A DNA stretch of 64,000 nucleotides from Odontocerum albicorne (GCA_949825065.1 OX463866.1:1007001-1071000); one strand, 5' to 3'; positions 1 to 10,699 are shown, counted from the stretch's first letter. Notes: generated by a model not told the origin, from the letters alone. Program-made: numbers and translations.

Positions 1-395
1 GTCCCTGGTCATTCTTACGGCTCTTGGTTCCGTCATTCTGGATACATGTTCGTTCCAGAACCTTCTTCTCTGTTATCCCCATTTGACAATATCTTCAACT
101 TCGCACATCCTTCGGATTTCTGTGTTTCGTACTCTATCACGAAGGGTTTTGCCAGCGATACTCCTGAGTACCTTCATTTCGCTGGTTCGAAGGAGATTTT
201 TAGTTCTGACAGTGTCGGCTCTGGACTTTTTGATGTATGTCATTATGGGGTGGATACAGGTCTTGTATATCCTTACCTTGCTTTGGATGTTCATATACTT
301 GTTTTTCCACATAGTGTTCTTTAAATACCCGGAAATGTGTAAAATATTGTTGTTGTGTAAACCTTTAACGATCATGGGATGTCCCATTGATCTGT
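1..395 (-). mobile_element. LINE reverse-transcriptase C-terminal fragment (group K)
   Basis: Read on the minus strand this is the region after the reverse transcriptase of a non-LTR retrotransposon, with the motifs KVRIYKTCIHPIMTY and KTLRDRVRNTEIRRMCEV. After a frameshift near bases 57-75 it continues as FWNEHVSRMTEPRAVRM, so the copy is broken. It runs off the left edge. It lies in the intron just before the first KLF exon, antisense to it. The family call rests on remembered motif patterns; the exact clade is not certain. Confidence 0.75.
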
Positions 396-417
396 CTAAT
401 CCGCACTTTGGTTCCAG

Positions 418-1320
418 ATTCCTCCGAGCTCACGCCCAAAACCCGAAGAGAAACTCGAGCTCAAAGTCCCGGCCTGCAGCCCACTTCCCAGCAGCGGCGA
501 TCTTCACCAATAACAACAACCCGACAACCAACAATAAAAACAGCGAGGCCCTCGTAAGGAAGCAGGTGACCACGTCACCTCTGCGAGAGAAAAAAGGCAA
601 AACAGTCCTGTCATCTCCGTCACACGTTGCCAGGAACAATCTGGCTTCTGTCGCGAATCTGCAAGACATGATGAAGATGCTGAGCCCCATGAACAACAAT
701 CTACCATTATTCAAAGACGCGAAACTACCATTTGCTGCGCATTCAGAGTTGTATTCGTCTCTGATGAGGAACCAAGAGATAGACGCTTCTGTATTGGCGA
801 CAAACTTCGATTTGATCAAAGCGTCTCTGGTCAAGAACTCTGAAAGCGCTTTGCTTCATAATCCGCATTTTGGTACTTTGTTCGGTAGACCTTTGCTTGA
901 TGGTAAAACAATTTTGGGTTCAACACCTGACAGCATTGTGCCATTAAGCGCATCTAATGCGACAAGATCTGAAACACTTGTCAACACGGATGGCGCAAGA
1001 CTGTTACAGTGTCTGCAGAAGTCTACTTCTAATTTGAATAAGAATAGAGATGAATTAAATAGAGTCGAGACGGAAGCTGCATCTAAAGTTGATACAGATG
1101 AACAGGAATCTGTTAAAAGAGAGATAACGTGTAAAAGTGAACGTTTTTCACCAGAACTCTGTGGAATCGATGATTATACTGTGGCAGGATCAGCAAAAGA
1201 CGATAAAGAGGATAGAGGGATTGCGGCAGACAAGACTGAAATGCCCGTTGATATAAATAAGAGGGTTTTGCAAGAAGAGAAACACGATATTGGGAGAATC
1301 TCCCTTGATACAGCCTATAG
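418..1320 (+). CDS. Kruppel-like factor, first exon visible in this window (N-terminal regulatory region)
   Basis: This internal coding exon gives residues 1-300 of the visible part of a KLF transcription factor, plus two bases of codon 301. The acceptor ...GGTTCCAG ends at 417 and the donor GTAAGT starts at 1321; the split AG/A codon joins in phase with the exon at 7526. The region is low in cysteine and rich in Ser, Asn and Lys, without a fold I recognise, as is usual for KLF N-terminal halves that carry activation or repression motifs. A VKRE tetrapeptide at residues 232-235 fits the SUMO-acceptor consensus. The open frame continues upstream to base 83, but that part overlaps a minus-strand LINE and is probably not coding. 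The peptide NPHFG occurs just before the chosen acceptor and again near residue 149, so a slightly earlier exon start cannot be excluded. The true start codon lies upstream of the window. Confidence 0.85.
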
Positions 1321-1516
1321 GTAAGTTCAGAAATATTTTATTTTCAACTCAAATTATTTGTGGGGATATATAATGCGGAGGTGGTAACGCGAGACAAAGC
1401 GATGACCATGACGCTCTATTGAGCACACTGGGAAGAAGAAGATGGTGCTGATATTGCGTCCAAAGACGAGCAGTCTCATTTATCATGTCGTACCAGCTGA
1501 CATCTATTTTTTTCCG

Positions 1517-3392
1517 GATTACAATCCTAGAATTGGTCTGCACCGAGCACTCGATCCCTCCACTCATCTCTGTCATCCGCCAGTCTCTTCATCTCCCGGT
1601 AGCTGCCACAGCGCACATCCCGGATCACCCGGTCCATGTAGCTATATCTAGGTTACAATCCTAGGATTGGTCTGCACCAAGCACTCGATCCCTCCACTCA
1701 TCTCTGTCATCCGCCAGTCTCTTCATCTCCTGGTAGCTGCCACAGCGCACATCCCGGATCACCCGGTCCATGTAGCTATATCTAGGTTACAATCCTAGGA
1801 TTGGTCTGCACCAAGCACTCGATCCCTCCACTCATCTCTGTCATCCGCCAGTCTCTTCATCTCCCGGTAGCTGCCACAGCGCACATCCCGGATCACCCGG
1901 TCCATGTAGCTATATCTAGGTTACAATCCTAGGATTGGTCTGCACCAAGCACTCGATCCCTCCACTCATCTCTGTCATCCGCCAGTCTCTTCATCTCCTG
2001 GTAGCTGCCACAGCGCACATCCCGGATCACCCGGTCCATGTAGCTATATCTAGGTTACAATCCTAGGATTGGTCTGCACCAAGCACTCGATCCCTCCACT
2101 CATCTCTGTCATCCGCCAGTCTCTTCATCTCCTGGTAGTTGCCACAGCGCACATCCCGGATCACCCGGTCCATGTAGCTATATCTAGGTTACAATCCTAG
2201 GATTGGTCTGCACCAAGCACTCGATCCCTCCACTCATCTCTGTCATCCGCCAGTCTCTTCATCTCCTGGTAGCTGCCACAGCGCACATCCCGGATCACCC
2301 GGTCCATGTAGCTATATCTAGGTTACAATCCTAGGATTGGTCTGCACCAAGCACTCGATCCCTCCACTCATCTCTGTCATCCGCCAGTCTCTTCATCTCC
2401 TGGTAGCTGCCACAGCGCACATCCCGGATCACCCGGTCCATGTAGCTATATCTAGGTTACAATCCTAGGATTGGTCTGCACCAAGCACTCGATCCCTCCA
2501 CTCATCTCTGTCATCCGCCAGTCTCTTCATCTCCTGGTAGTTGCCACAGCGCACATCCCGGATCACCCGGTCCATGTAGCTATATCTAGGTTACAATCCT
2601 AGGATTGGTCTGCACCAAGCACTCGATCCCTCCACTCATCTCTGTCATCCGCCAGTCTCTTCATCTCCTGGTAGCTGCCACAGCGCACATCCCGGATCAC
2701 CCGGTCCATGTAGCTATATCTAGGTTACAATCCTAGGATTGGTCTGCACCAAGCACTCGATCCCTCCACTCATCTCTGTCATCCGCCAGTCTCTTCATCT
2801 CCTGGTAGCTGCCACAGCGCACATCCCGGATCACCCGGTCCATGTAGCTATATCTAGGTTACAATCCTAGGATTGGTCTGCACCAAGCATTCGATCCCTC
2901 CACTCATCTCTGTCATCCGCCAGTCTCTTCATCTCCTGGTAGCTGCCACAGCGCACATCCCGGATCACCCGGTCCATGTAGCTATATCTAGGTTACAATC
3001 CTAGGATTGGTCTGCACCAAGCACTCGATCCCTCCACTCATCTCTGTCGTCCGCCAGTCTCTTCATCTCCTGGTAGCTGCCACAGCGCACATCCCGGATC
3101 ACCCGGTCCATGTAGCTATATCTAGGTTACAATCCTAGGATTGGTCTGCACCAAGCACTCGATCCCTCCACTCATCTCTGTCATCCGCCAGTCTCTTCAT
3201 CTCCTGGTAGCTGCCACAGCGCACATCCCGGATCACCCGGTCCATGTAGCTATATCTAGGTTACAATCCTAGGATTGGTCTGCACCAAGCATTCGATCCC
3301 TCCACTCATCTCTGTCATCCGCCAGTCTCTTCATCTCCCGGTAGCTGCCGCAGCGCACATCCCGGATCACCCGGTCCATGTAGCTATATCTA
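1517..3392 (-). repeat. 134-bp tandem array, 14 copies, made of a LINE 3' end
   Basis: Fourteen head-to-tail units of 134 bp, with period marks at 1521, 1655, 1785, 1919 and so on to 3259. On the minus strand each unit encodes the end of a LINE ORF, with the motifs GRPRYSYMDRVIRDVRCGSY, then REMKRLADDRDEWRDRM, then a stop. The last unit runs straight into the rest of that LINE at 3393. The unit length is not a multiple of three, so the array is not a repeated protein. Units differ by only a few substitutions. It lies in the first intron, about 200 bp after the donor. Confidence 0.95.
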
Positions 3393-3915
3393 GGGCGGCC
3401 TCTATGGTAATTGCCCTCAATCATTCCCTCGACGATGGTAAGGAGCAGGCCTGGGTGCCTGATGTTATGGCCTATCCAACTGGATCGTTGTTGGGCAACT
3501 CTATTTAGAAGTTGCCTTGTTTCTCCAACCCCGCTCAATACCTCGTCATTTCGGATGTGATCCGACCAATGGACCCTGGCCATGCGCCTGTAGCACCACA
3601 TCTCAAAGGCAGCCAGATGCCCGGACTCGCTCTGGCTGATGGTCCACGTTTCGCAGCCATACAGCAGCACACTCCACACAAGAGTGTTCACTAAATTCTT
3701 CCTAACATTGATATCAATGTTAGGAGATTCAAATATCTTGGATTTCTTGTTAAAACCAACTCTTGCCTGTTGGACCCTACTTATTATTTCTGCCTTTGAT
3801 CGGTCATCTTGGGATACTCTGCTGCCTAAGTAACAAATTCCCTCACATGCTCAACACTGACGCCACCCAAAACAACACTCGCGGTCACCTCCTCTCTTCC
3901 AGCAACCATACATTT
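3393..3915 (-). mobile_element. LINE reverse-transcriptase region (group H), parent of the 134-bp array
   Basis: The minus-strand frame reads, in order, YLGSRVSQDDRSKAEIISRV, then NTLVWSVLLYGCETWTISQS, then AAFEMWCYRRMARVHWSDHI, the usual thumb and post-RT segments of RTE/CR1-like LINEs. A frameshift near 3850 separates this from a CMVAGREEVTASVVLGG-type segment. Upstream parts (RT core, endonuclease) are missing. It joins directly to the tandemly repeated 3' end on its left. Confidence 0.85.
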
Positions 3916-3975
3916 TGTTTTGTCTTTGTTTATTTTCTATTATCATCACAACATCAAAACCTATTTCTTTACGGC

Positions 3976-4950
3976 ATGCTCAATGCTGAGTGTCGTGGTT
4001 CTTCTCTTTGTCTTGGTACACCACCTGTGCCCATCCATCCATTCCCGGCCATATCTAGGCTCTTTGTTCTAGTTGTGTGTGTTCTGGTCTCGACATTATA
4101 AGTCATGATCAGTTTGACACATGTCTTTTATATTCGATCTTTCATCGCGACTTAAATGCAGAGCGTCGTAGTCCTACGCTATGTCTGGATCCTGGTGCAC
4201 CATCTGTCTCCATCTTTCCCTTTCATGGTTCTGGACCATGTTGAATGCAGCGTTCAAAGAGCATCTTGTCACCTCCTTCATTTGTTCCGTCCATCTTATA
4301 AAATACCTTGTTTTCTTTCTCTCATCTGTTCTTTGATCACCAGTTTCTCTAAGCTCTTTGTTCTAGTTGTGTGTATTCTGGTATTGACACTATAAGTCAT
4401 GATCAGCTTGACACATGTCTTTTATATTCGATCTTCCATCGCGACGATAATGCTGAGCGTCGCAGTCCTACGCTATCTGGATCCTGGTGTACCATCTGTC
4501 TCCATCCTTCCATTTCACGGTTCTGGACCATGTTGAATGCAGCTTTCAAAGAACATCCTGTCACCTTCATTTGTTCCGTCCATCTCATAAAAAACCTTGT
4601 TTTCTTTCTCTCATCTGTCCCCTGATCACCAGTTTCTCTAGGCTCTTTGTTATAGTTGTGTGTATTCTGGTCTTGGCACTATAAGTCATGATCAGCTTAA
4701 CACTTGTCTTTTATATTCGATCTTTCATCGCGACTTTGATGCTGAGCGTCGTAGTCCTACGCTATGTCTGGATCCTGGTGCACCATCTGTCTCCATCCTT
4801 CCATTTCACGGTTCTGGACCATGTTGAATGCAGCTTTCAAAGAGCATCCTGTCAACTCCTTCATTTGGTCCGTCCATCTTATAAAATACCTTCTTGTTTT
4901 CTTTCTCTCCTCTGTCCCCTGATCACCAGTTTCTCCAGACTCTCGCCATT
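3976..4950 (-). repeat. Tandem array of a second LINE tail, unit about 290 bp
   Basis: Units begin near 3981 (shortened to about 175 bp), 4156, 4449 (294-bp step) and 4740 (291-bp step). Read on the minus strand each contains AFNMVQNREMEGWRQMVHQD, the usual end of a LINE ORF, followed by a short 3' tail. The copies are more diverged than those of the 134-bp array. Confidence 0.85.
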
Positions 4951-5205
4951 CCTTCTGGCAACATGGTCAAAGTATGTTTGAATTATTTTCTTGAATGTTG
5001 TCAGAAGTATTTCGGCAATCTCCTATATTTGGATGATCGAGGCGTTAGTGCGCCTTGCAGTCCATGCGATACGGATCATCCGCTTCTATCGCCACATCTT
5101 GAAGGCATCTACAAGTATCATGTCTGTTTCCTTCTTTCTCATCCTCTATGTTTTCACTCCACACAGTGCTTTGGACAATACTAGAGACTTGTCTAGGTAG
5201 ATTTG
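4951..5205 (-). mobile_element. LINE fragment (group I), continuous with the 290-bp array
   Basis: Minus-strand frames contain DAFKMWR, then RMIRIAWTARRTNASIIQI, then a GHV-like segment, in the order expected upstream of the array units. Stops and frameshifts are present. It is a dead copy. Confidence 0.7.
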
Positions 5206-5347
5206 GATTCTTATGAGTATAGCCTTGTTAGGCTACGTTTCATATCTTTGTTGGACTTGTCCTATTAATCATTACCTTCAACTTTCGTGTTTTGTATCCA
5301 GCCGGACCGAATATGATCCAAAGTGAGGTCATGAAATCACCCTTGGT

Positions 5348-6524
5348 TAACCCTTCCTTCCCTGTGATGTGTAACTAGTACACATTGCTTCTAAAAACTT
5401 TAATATCTCTATAAATATTATAAATACTGGGTTCAGATTTCAGGTATTCCTCCATAACACATTTACGCGTTGAATAAAAAAAATAATATTAATAATAATT
5501 AGCACTTATCGGCCACATCAGATATATTTTGTGAAAATCGTGAATAAATTCACCAATACAATCAAACGTGTGCCAGTGTGTGACGTAGGTAAATTCATTG
5601 TAAAAAACCGCTAAGGGTGAGGAAGCGACGCTATTCACGTCTCACTCTCACTCTACTTCGGTATATGGGAACGCAAGAAATAGAATCTCAGTTCGCTCGC
5701 TTTTCTCGCTCAATACCAAGCGGGCTTTCGTTCGAGGTGATCGCTTCGCCCGTTTTGTGAACGTCGTCCGATGTTCTTTTTCATGTTTTCAACAATTAAA
5801 TTTCAATTATGATCACATTTGACTTCAAATTTAATTAATTTAAGCGATTGGCTATGAATATTACTATTCATAGCCGATACTATGAATATAATAGGAATTT
5901 GACGAAGCTTCCTTAATAACCTTTCCCTTCCTGTGCTAAAAAATTCCACCCGTTCCGGTGTTGTGTATTCAATACACATGTAAAAAAGAGCGATTTAAAA
6001 TCGGAAACATAAGAATATCCATAGCCAATCACTTAAATTAATTAAATTTGAAGTCATAAGTGATAATAATTGAAATTTAATTGCTGAAAACATGAAAAAA
6101 AACATCGGACGACGTTCACAAAACGGACGGAGCGACCACCTCGATCGAAATTCGGCTGGCTACTAAAAAGAGAGAAGCGAGCAAACTGAGATTCTATTTT
6201 TTGCGTTCCCATATACCGAATTAGAGTGAGACTTGAATAGCGTCACTTCCTCACCCATAGCGTTTTTTTTAGAATGAATATACCTACGACACACACTGGC
6301 ACACGTTTGATTGTATCGATGAATTTATTCCCGATTTTCACAAAATATCTCTGATGTGGCCGATAAGTGCTAATTATTATAAATATTATTTTTTCATTCA
6401 ATGCGTAAATATATTACGGTGGAATACCTAAAATCTGAACCCTGTATTTATTATATTTATAGAGATATTAAAGTGTTTAGAAGCAATGTGTACTAGTTAC
6501 ACATCACAGGGAAGGAAGTGTTAA
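5348..6524. mobile_element. Large inverted TTAA-bounded element (foldback pair)
   Basis: The outer ends are TTAA-CCCTTCCTTCCCTGTG at 5348 and its inverse at 6524. The arm 5348-5870 is the inverse of 6010-6524 with scattered changes, around a spacer of about 140 bp. A second copy of the internal end, starting CCTTTCCCTTCCTGTG, lies at 5919. This looks like two copies of a 0.6-kb non-autonomous element set tail to tail, the left one truncated. TTAA borders suggest piggyBac-type mobilisation, but no transposase is present. Both arms contain ATAGCCAATC and a GAGTGAGAC-like stretch shared with the copy at 63.3 kb. Confidence 0.85.
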
Positions 6525-6529
6525 GCTGA

Positions 6530-7020
6530 GTTTGTTCTCTAAACGGCCGCCATTTTTATTGTTATCAAATATTTTTTCCTTTTTTGTCTTGTCTTTTTTT
6601 ATTTTATTACATTTCGAGGCAATTATAATGCTTTTTTGTTTTTTTTTTTCTTTTCTGTTTTTGTTTTTAACTTTGTTAAATCATTTCTGTCTCATATTTT
6701 TATCCGTTTCAATAATTTGTATTGTCCCTTTGTTTTCTTATCTTTTTTATTTTCGTATTTTGTATCTGTTTTGTTTATTTTGTATCTTTTTATTTTTAAA
6801 TTCTTTTTATCTTCAAGCTTTAGTATTTATTAAATTATCAGTCAATAGTGATCTATTTGTTGAAATGTTATCTATGAATTTATTCTTTTCAAAATGATTT
6901 ATCAATATTGACACTGTTGATATTCAATTCAAATAACTCGATTTGTATTCATTTTCAATAAAATAAATAAAACACTTATCTTTTTTTTTGTATTCATCGC
7001 TGTTTTTATTTTTGTGAGCT
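6530..7020. other. T-rich intronic stretch, nothing recognised
   Basis: Long T and A runs on the + strand give long low-complexity frames rich in Phe and Leu. I see no exon signals with supporting protein and no element ends. Confidence 0.6.
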
Positions 7021-7480
7021 CACTACCGGTTTCAGTTACCTCCCCGTCTTCCTCTACCACGCCTTTCGCTCATACTTGCACTGGATATTTGTTTTGTCTT
7101 TCTTCATTCATTCCTTAGACGTGACCATTCCATTTCAAAGTGCTCTTCTTCATCTAACTCAACACATCAGCTTTAAGTTAACATTCATCCTTAACACTTG
7201 CCACCCTGTGATGGATAGTGAGTGACCAGGACTTATATTTCATTTGATTATTCGACGTTTTAAAACATAATAAAATAATTTTTATAGCTAATGACAAAAA
7301 ATAACCTAGCAGATTTAGCATAATTTTGATTTAAAATATACATTTTTTACTGGACGCTTATCGTCCAGCACCGTGGCTGACGGATTTTTTTAGCACAGTA
7401 AGGCAAGTGTTAATCGCTTCATAACACTACATGTATTCTTCTCAGTGGACACATTTCTACGACTCTTTTCAATCTTCTTT
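7021..7480 (-). mobile_element. LINE group C tail, interrupted by a MITE
   Basis: Pieces 7021-7190 and 7414-7480 match the group C tail seen at 21.95, 27.45, 35.3 and 35.95 kb. Shared marks include TTTTGTCTTTCTTCATTCAT and CATGTATTCTTCTCA. The MITE at 7191-7413 separates them. On the minus strand the family encodes the GRGRPRKTWMDQVNDIL-type end of a LINE ORF. It stops about 40 bp before KLF exon 7526. Confidence 0.75.
7191..7413 (+). mobile_element. TTAA-bounded MITE, family P1
   Basis: A 223-bp element with TTAACACTTGCCACC at the left and the inverse GGCAAGTGTTAA at the right. It contains the small hairpin CTGGACG..CGTCCAG and no coding capacity. Related copies lie at 19630-19798 and 54781-54989. 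The LINE sequence around it is uninterrupted at 22.28 kb (TTCATCCCTTAATAACTTC), which supports insertion at TTAA. Confidence 0.9.
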
Positions 7481-7525
7481 CACTTTCATGTTATTCATAA
7501 GTATTTCTTTATTTTTTTCCAACAG

Positions 7526-7959
7526 AATCCGAGACAGTCCCAGGCCATCCAAGATACACAGAGCATCAGACATCACCAACACTCTGGACCTAGCAATAGA
7601 AAACGCGCCTCTAAACTTTGCAGGATCCCCTCTGGACCTGGCAAGACCTGCATCTCTTGATCGTATCCTCGCTTCTACCATCGACGTATCCTCTAGTTGT
7701 AATTCCTCTTCTATGGAACAGTCTGCTGGATCTTCTGTCGTGGAGGACGAGCCAGGATCTGTAGCGCTCTTGAAAAACTCGACAGCAGCTGTTGGAGGTT
7801 CTCGGGAGAAGGGTGGCGCTTCCACGGCTGTTGAGAAGGCTGCAGAAGCCGCGGCTGCCGCTAAGGCGAGGAGGAAGATGCACACCTGCGATGTTGATGG
7901 ATGTAAGAAGGTGTACACGAAGAGCTCGCACCTTAAGGCACATAAAAGAACGCATACAG
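7526..7959 (+). CDS. Kruppel-like factor, middle exon with zinc finger 1
   Basis: The acceptor ...TTCCAACAG ends at 7525 and the donor GTACGT starts at 7960. The exon completes codon 301 (Arg), supplies residues 302-445 and one base of Gly446. An Ala-rich stretch and the basic segment KARRK (residues 414-418, possible nuclear localisation) precede finger 1: C422, C427, H440, H444, with C-x4-C-x12-H-x3-H spacing. The finger 1 helix shows K433, H436 and A439, the set usual for KLFs. The intron falls inside the HTG/EKP linker, a position I recall as common in KLF genes. KLFs act in the nucleus and bind CACCC or GC boxes. HTCD in finger 1 recalls KLF4/5, while [15 protein letters not shown] fits KLF5 and KLF6/7 alike, so the ortholog (dar1- or luna-like) is left open. 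Confidence 0.95.
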
Positions 7960-8104
7960 GTACGTGGAGAATCATTTTGCTCTATTATATAGCTTGGCAC
8001 GATACCACCATTTTTATTATTCGATGTTTCAACTATTTTCATTAAATACTGTTGTATAAAAGAAATGACTTTTAAAAGTGTTAGAACAAGTTGCTTTATT
8101 CTGT

Positions 8105-8251
8105 TATTTGGGTAGTATTTGAGTAGTATTTGGGTAGTATTTGAGTAGTATTTGGGTAGTATTTGAGTAGTATTTGGGTAGTATTTGAGTAGTATTTGGG
8201 TAGTATTTGAGTAGTATTTGGGTAGTATTTGAGTAGTATTTGGGTAGTATT
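8105..8251 (+). repeat. 22-bp minisatellite in the KLF intron
   Basis: About 6.7 copies of a unit made of two 11-bp halves, TGGGTAGTATT and TGAGTAGTATT, alternating strictly. It lies about 150 bp after the donor at 7960. Open frames across it are by-products of the repeat. Confidence 0.95.
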
Positions 8252-8282
8252 TTCTCAAATGATGGAAGAGTTAACACTTCAT

Positions 8283-8350
8283 TCTAAAATAATCTGGCGG
8301 ACATATTACAAGGTGGCATTTCTTCCAACCCACCAGACTTTTGTCTAAAT
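8283..8350 (-). mobile_element. Remnant of the SINE/LINE shared 3' tail
   Basis: CTTCCAACCCACCAGAC and the neighbouring degenerate GGTGGCA are the inverse of the tail found in group B LINEs and SINE family 1. No head is left. Confidence 0.6.
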
Positions 8351-8559
8351 AAAGGAAATATTTAGATTAGACAGGCAATTTAACATCATATGATCGTGAA
8401 AAAGTAAAGAAAGAAGATTATATGCCGAGGTTTATAAGCGTGTCCATTGAAATGTGTTGAAATATCCTATTTCGTTTTTTGTATTTTGCACGGCATACGA
8501 CCTGAGCCTTCTGAACCATGGCCTGTTATGTACAGGATAACGGGATTAATTTAACCTTT

Positions 8560-8960
8560 GAAGAAAATACGAAGAATTGATGTCTTTGAAATGTGGTGTT
8601 GGCGCAGAATGCTCCGAATACCATGGACAGACATGATAACAAATGTGTCCATCTTAACCGAGCTCAAAATAAAGGTCGTTGTGTATGCGACGTGTCCTGC
8701 AGTATTTCGGCCACATCATGCGAAGAGAACTGAATAGTCTGGAGAAACTTGTGGCTGTCGAAAGCGTCGAAGGAACGAGATTTCGAAGAAGACACCTCAA
8801 CCAGATGGAGTGACCTGTTCAGGACTGCGACGGGTTTGCTATTGGTGGTAGAAGACACCTCAACCAGATGGAGTGACCTGTTCAGGACTGCGACTGGTTT
8901 GCTATTATTGGTGGTAGAAAGCTTTCAACCAGATGGAGTGACCTGTTCAGGACTGCGACG
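8560..8960 (+). mobile_element. LINE ORF-end fragment with a triplicated segment
   Basis: The plus frame reads RIDVFEMWCWRRMLRIPW, and after a frameshift QYFGHIMRRELNSLEKLV, typical of the segment after reverse transcriptase. The following piece, CACCTCAACCAGATGGAGTG with its flanks, occurs three times in tandem (8791-8960, unit about 65 bp). The copy is dead. Confidence 0.75.
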
Positions 8961-9240
8961 GGTTGGTGTATACGATAGGACTAACGTAGTGACTTTTGAC
9001 GAACGTCGCCAAATATTATTTGATTTTAACAAAATGACATACTTTTGCTAATTTGTAACAAGATGTATTAATTTGTCATTGTTGTTAGTTTCGTGTATAA
9101 TGTATTTACTTAAATAACTTGCTATTTATTAGAATCGAGGCTTATATTAAAGTTGATAAAATAATTGAAATTAGTGAACGTCGTTACAAGGTTTTGTATT
9201 GGGGCAAATTTGTGAAACGTCACAGGGACCATGCTACATT
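8961..9240 (+). repeat. Interspersed repeat R1, partial copy
   Basis: This sequence recurs inverted at 38940-39190; shared marks are CAAATATTATTTGATTTTAA and TATTAGAATCGAGGCTTATA. The end CGTCACAGGGACCATGCTAC is shared with 53530-53555. No coding capacity and no clear terminal repeats. Probably a non-autonomous element. Confidence 0.75.
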
Positions 9241-9380
9241 TACTTTAGTGTAGTTCCAGAGTCTCACTGCATGGACAGTAAAGGAAGGCGTAAAAAGAGA
9301 AGAACGGCGAACTGGAAAAGCCAATAATCAATCTCTGTTTGAGCGTAGCCGAAGTCCACGATCAGAAAGGCGGTGAATGT
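9241..9380 (-). mobile_element. LINE group B fragment
   Basis: The inverse of this piece resembles 30580-30700, with GAGACTCTGGAA-like and TCAAACAGAGATTG-like marks. It encodes the RLWNQL-type end of a LINE ORF with stops. A short dead fragment. Confidence 0.6.
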
Positions 9381-9694
9381 TTTGGCGAGATAAGAGGGTA
9401 TTAGAAAGATGTATTTTGTTCAATAAATTTGTGATTTTTTTTCTTGTTATTTAAGTAGGCCTACTTATATAAATATCCTCGAGTTTACCTCTTGGCCCAC
9501 AGAGCCTAAAATATTTACTATTTAGCCCTTTACAAAAAAATATTTGCCGGCCACTAGTCTACAGTATTGAATGCATTGCTAAAATCTAATCGACATAACA
9601 ATGTCAGCTGTTTAAAAAATATTATCATCTCACGTCATCTGTGATCCTGGCTAGTGCAGTTGTAGTTTTATCTATGCCCCGGACGATATCCTGA

Positions 9695-9945
9695 ATGCAA
9701 AGGTTCATTCTGCTCCTTCCTAGTGTCATGTCAGGTCCTCCCAACGTTGACTATCACCTGAGAGTAGGCATATTTGTCCCCGGCAGCCCGAAAAACGCTC
9801 CTTATACCAGTCCAATCACGTATATTGCGGAGCCAGGAGATTTGCCTCCTGCCAACACCTCTTCGACGCTCTATTTTGCCTCGGATGATCAGATGCAGTA
9901 ATTTGTACTTTGCTCCTCTAAGTACATTAGGAATATTCAAGACCT
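9695..9945 (-). mobile_element. LINE group A C-terminal fragment
   Basis: The minus strand encodes LRGAKYKLLHLIIRGKIERR, then GVGRRQISWLRNIRDWTGI, then AAGDKYAYSQVIVNVGRT and a stop. The same family is at 16190-16681 (+) and 49672-50045 (-). 5'-truncated, as is usual for LINEs. Confidence 0.85.
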
Positions 9946-10029
9946 ACGAGAGATGTCGAACGGAGTGTAGCGATAGGATAAAAGTCAAACAGGCACTAAA
10001 ACATTTATATTCGAATCGGACAACATAAA

Positions 10030-10215
10030 AATCTGCTTTGTTTTTTTTTACTACTGATTTTTTAATCCTCTGCATTTTTTTACTACTGATCCACTTTTTA
10101 ATCCCCTTAAAAAATTTTACTACTGATATTTTAATCCCCTTTGCATTTTTTTACTGCAAATTTTTTAATCCACTTCATTTTTTTTACTACTGATTTTTTA
10201 ATCCACTCGTATTTC
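10030..10215 (+). repeat. T-rich tandem repeat, unit about 35-45 bp
   Basis: Four to five imperfect copies of TTTTTACTACTGATTTTTTA followed by ATCCNCT. Unit borders vary. It sits directly beside the LINE fragment on its right. Confidence 0.75.
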
Positions 10216-10625
10216 TCCTGTTACACAAGGAGAGTCTGCTTCTAGCGTTAGCTTATTCGTTAGGAAGAATATCAACCAGGATTCTTCTCATACTGCTAGG
10301 CGGTGCCGAGACTATATCCACAGTGTCATTCAGTTGGTTCAATATCTCTATACCACGCGTGGCTGAGTGTTTAGCCATGATATTCCTTCTGCAAGTTGGT
10401 ATGTAGAACAGAGGGTGATTCCTTGCACGGCTATATTTATTAGGTACATATAAACTTAGTGCTTCTAGAATCGCGGGACAGTTAAAGCAACCTTGAAAAA
10501 CCTTCAGTAGGAATATCGCAACAGATTCTTGCCTTCTTGTTTCGAGGCTTCTATAGTTACACACCGACATGGTGCACATATGTATGTTGGGTGATCGCCC
10601 TTTAAATATCTGTACCATAGATATC
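10205..10625 (-). mobile_element. LINE group E C-terminal fragment
   Basis: The minus frame contains SVCNYRSLETRRQESVAIFL, then KVFQGCFNCPAILEALSLYV, then PNKYSRARNHPLFYIPTCRR, and is open for about 120 codons. A near copy on the opposite strand is at 22500-23100, so the pair forms a 12-kb-spaced inverted repeat. LINE reverse-transcriptase end domain; exact clade not certain. Confidence 0.8.
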
Positions 10626-10699
10626 TGAGGAATGTTGTTGGACTTCCATCAAAATTAATTTCTTTTTTATTTCTTTCTTTGATTTTCTAAGTCAGTATT

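Noticed and set aside
83..417. Upstream extension of the first KLF frame to a start at base 83
   Set aside because: It overlaps an antisense LINE fragment and precedes a good 3' splice site at 417; the extension reads as low-complexity hydrophobic text unlike a KLF N-terminus.
3269..3691. A 140-codon frame with YGCETW and WCYRRM motifs as a host gene
   Set aside because: It is the end of a LINE reverse-transcriptase ORF, 5'-truncated and merging into a tandem array.
6532..6897. Phe/Leu-rich 121-codon frame as a membrane protein
   Set aside because: It is a T-rich stretch with low complexity and no signal of coding constraint.
7469..8258. Minus-strand frames of 168 and 215 codons over KLF exon 7526-7959
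   Set aside because: One is the antisense of the exon, the other runs through the 22-bp repeat; no independent support.
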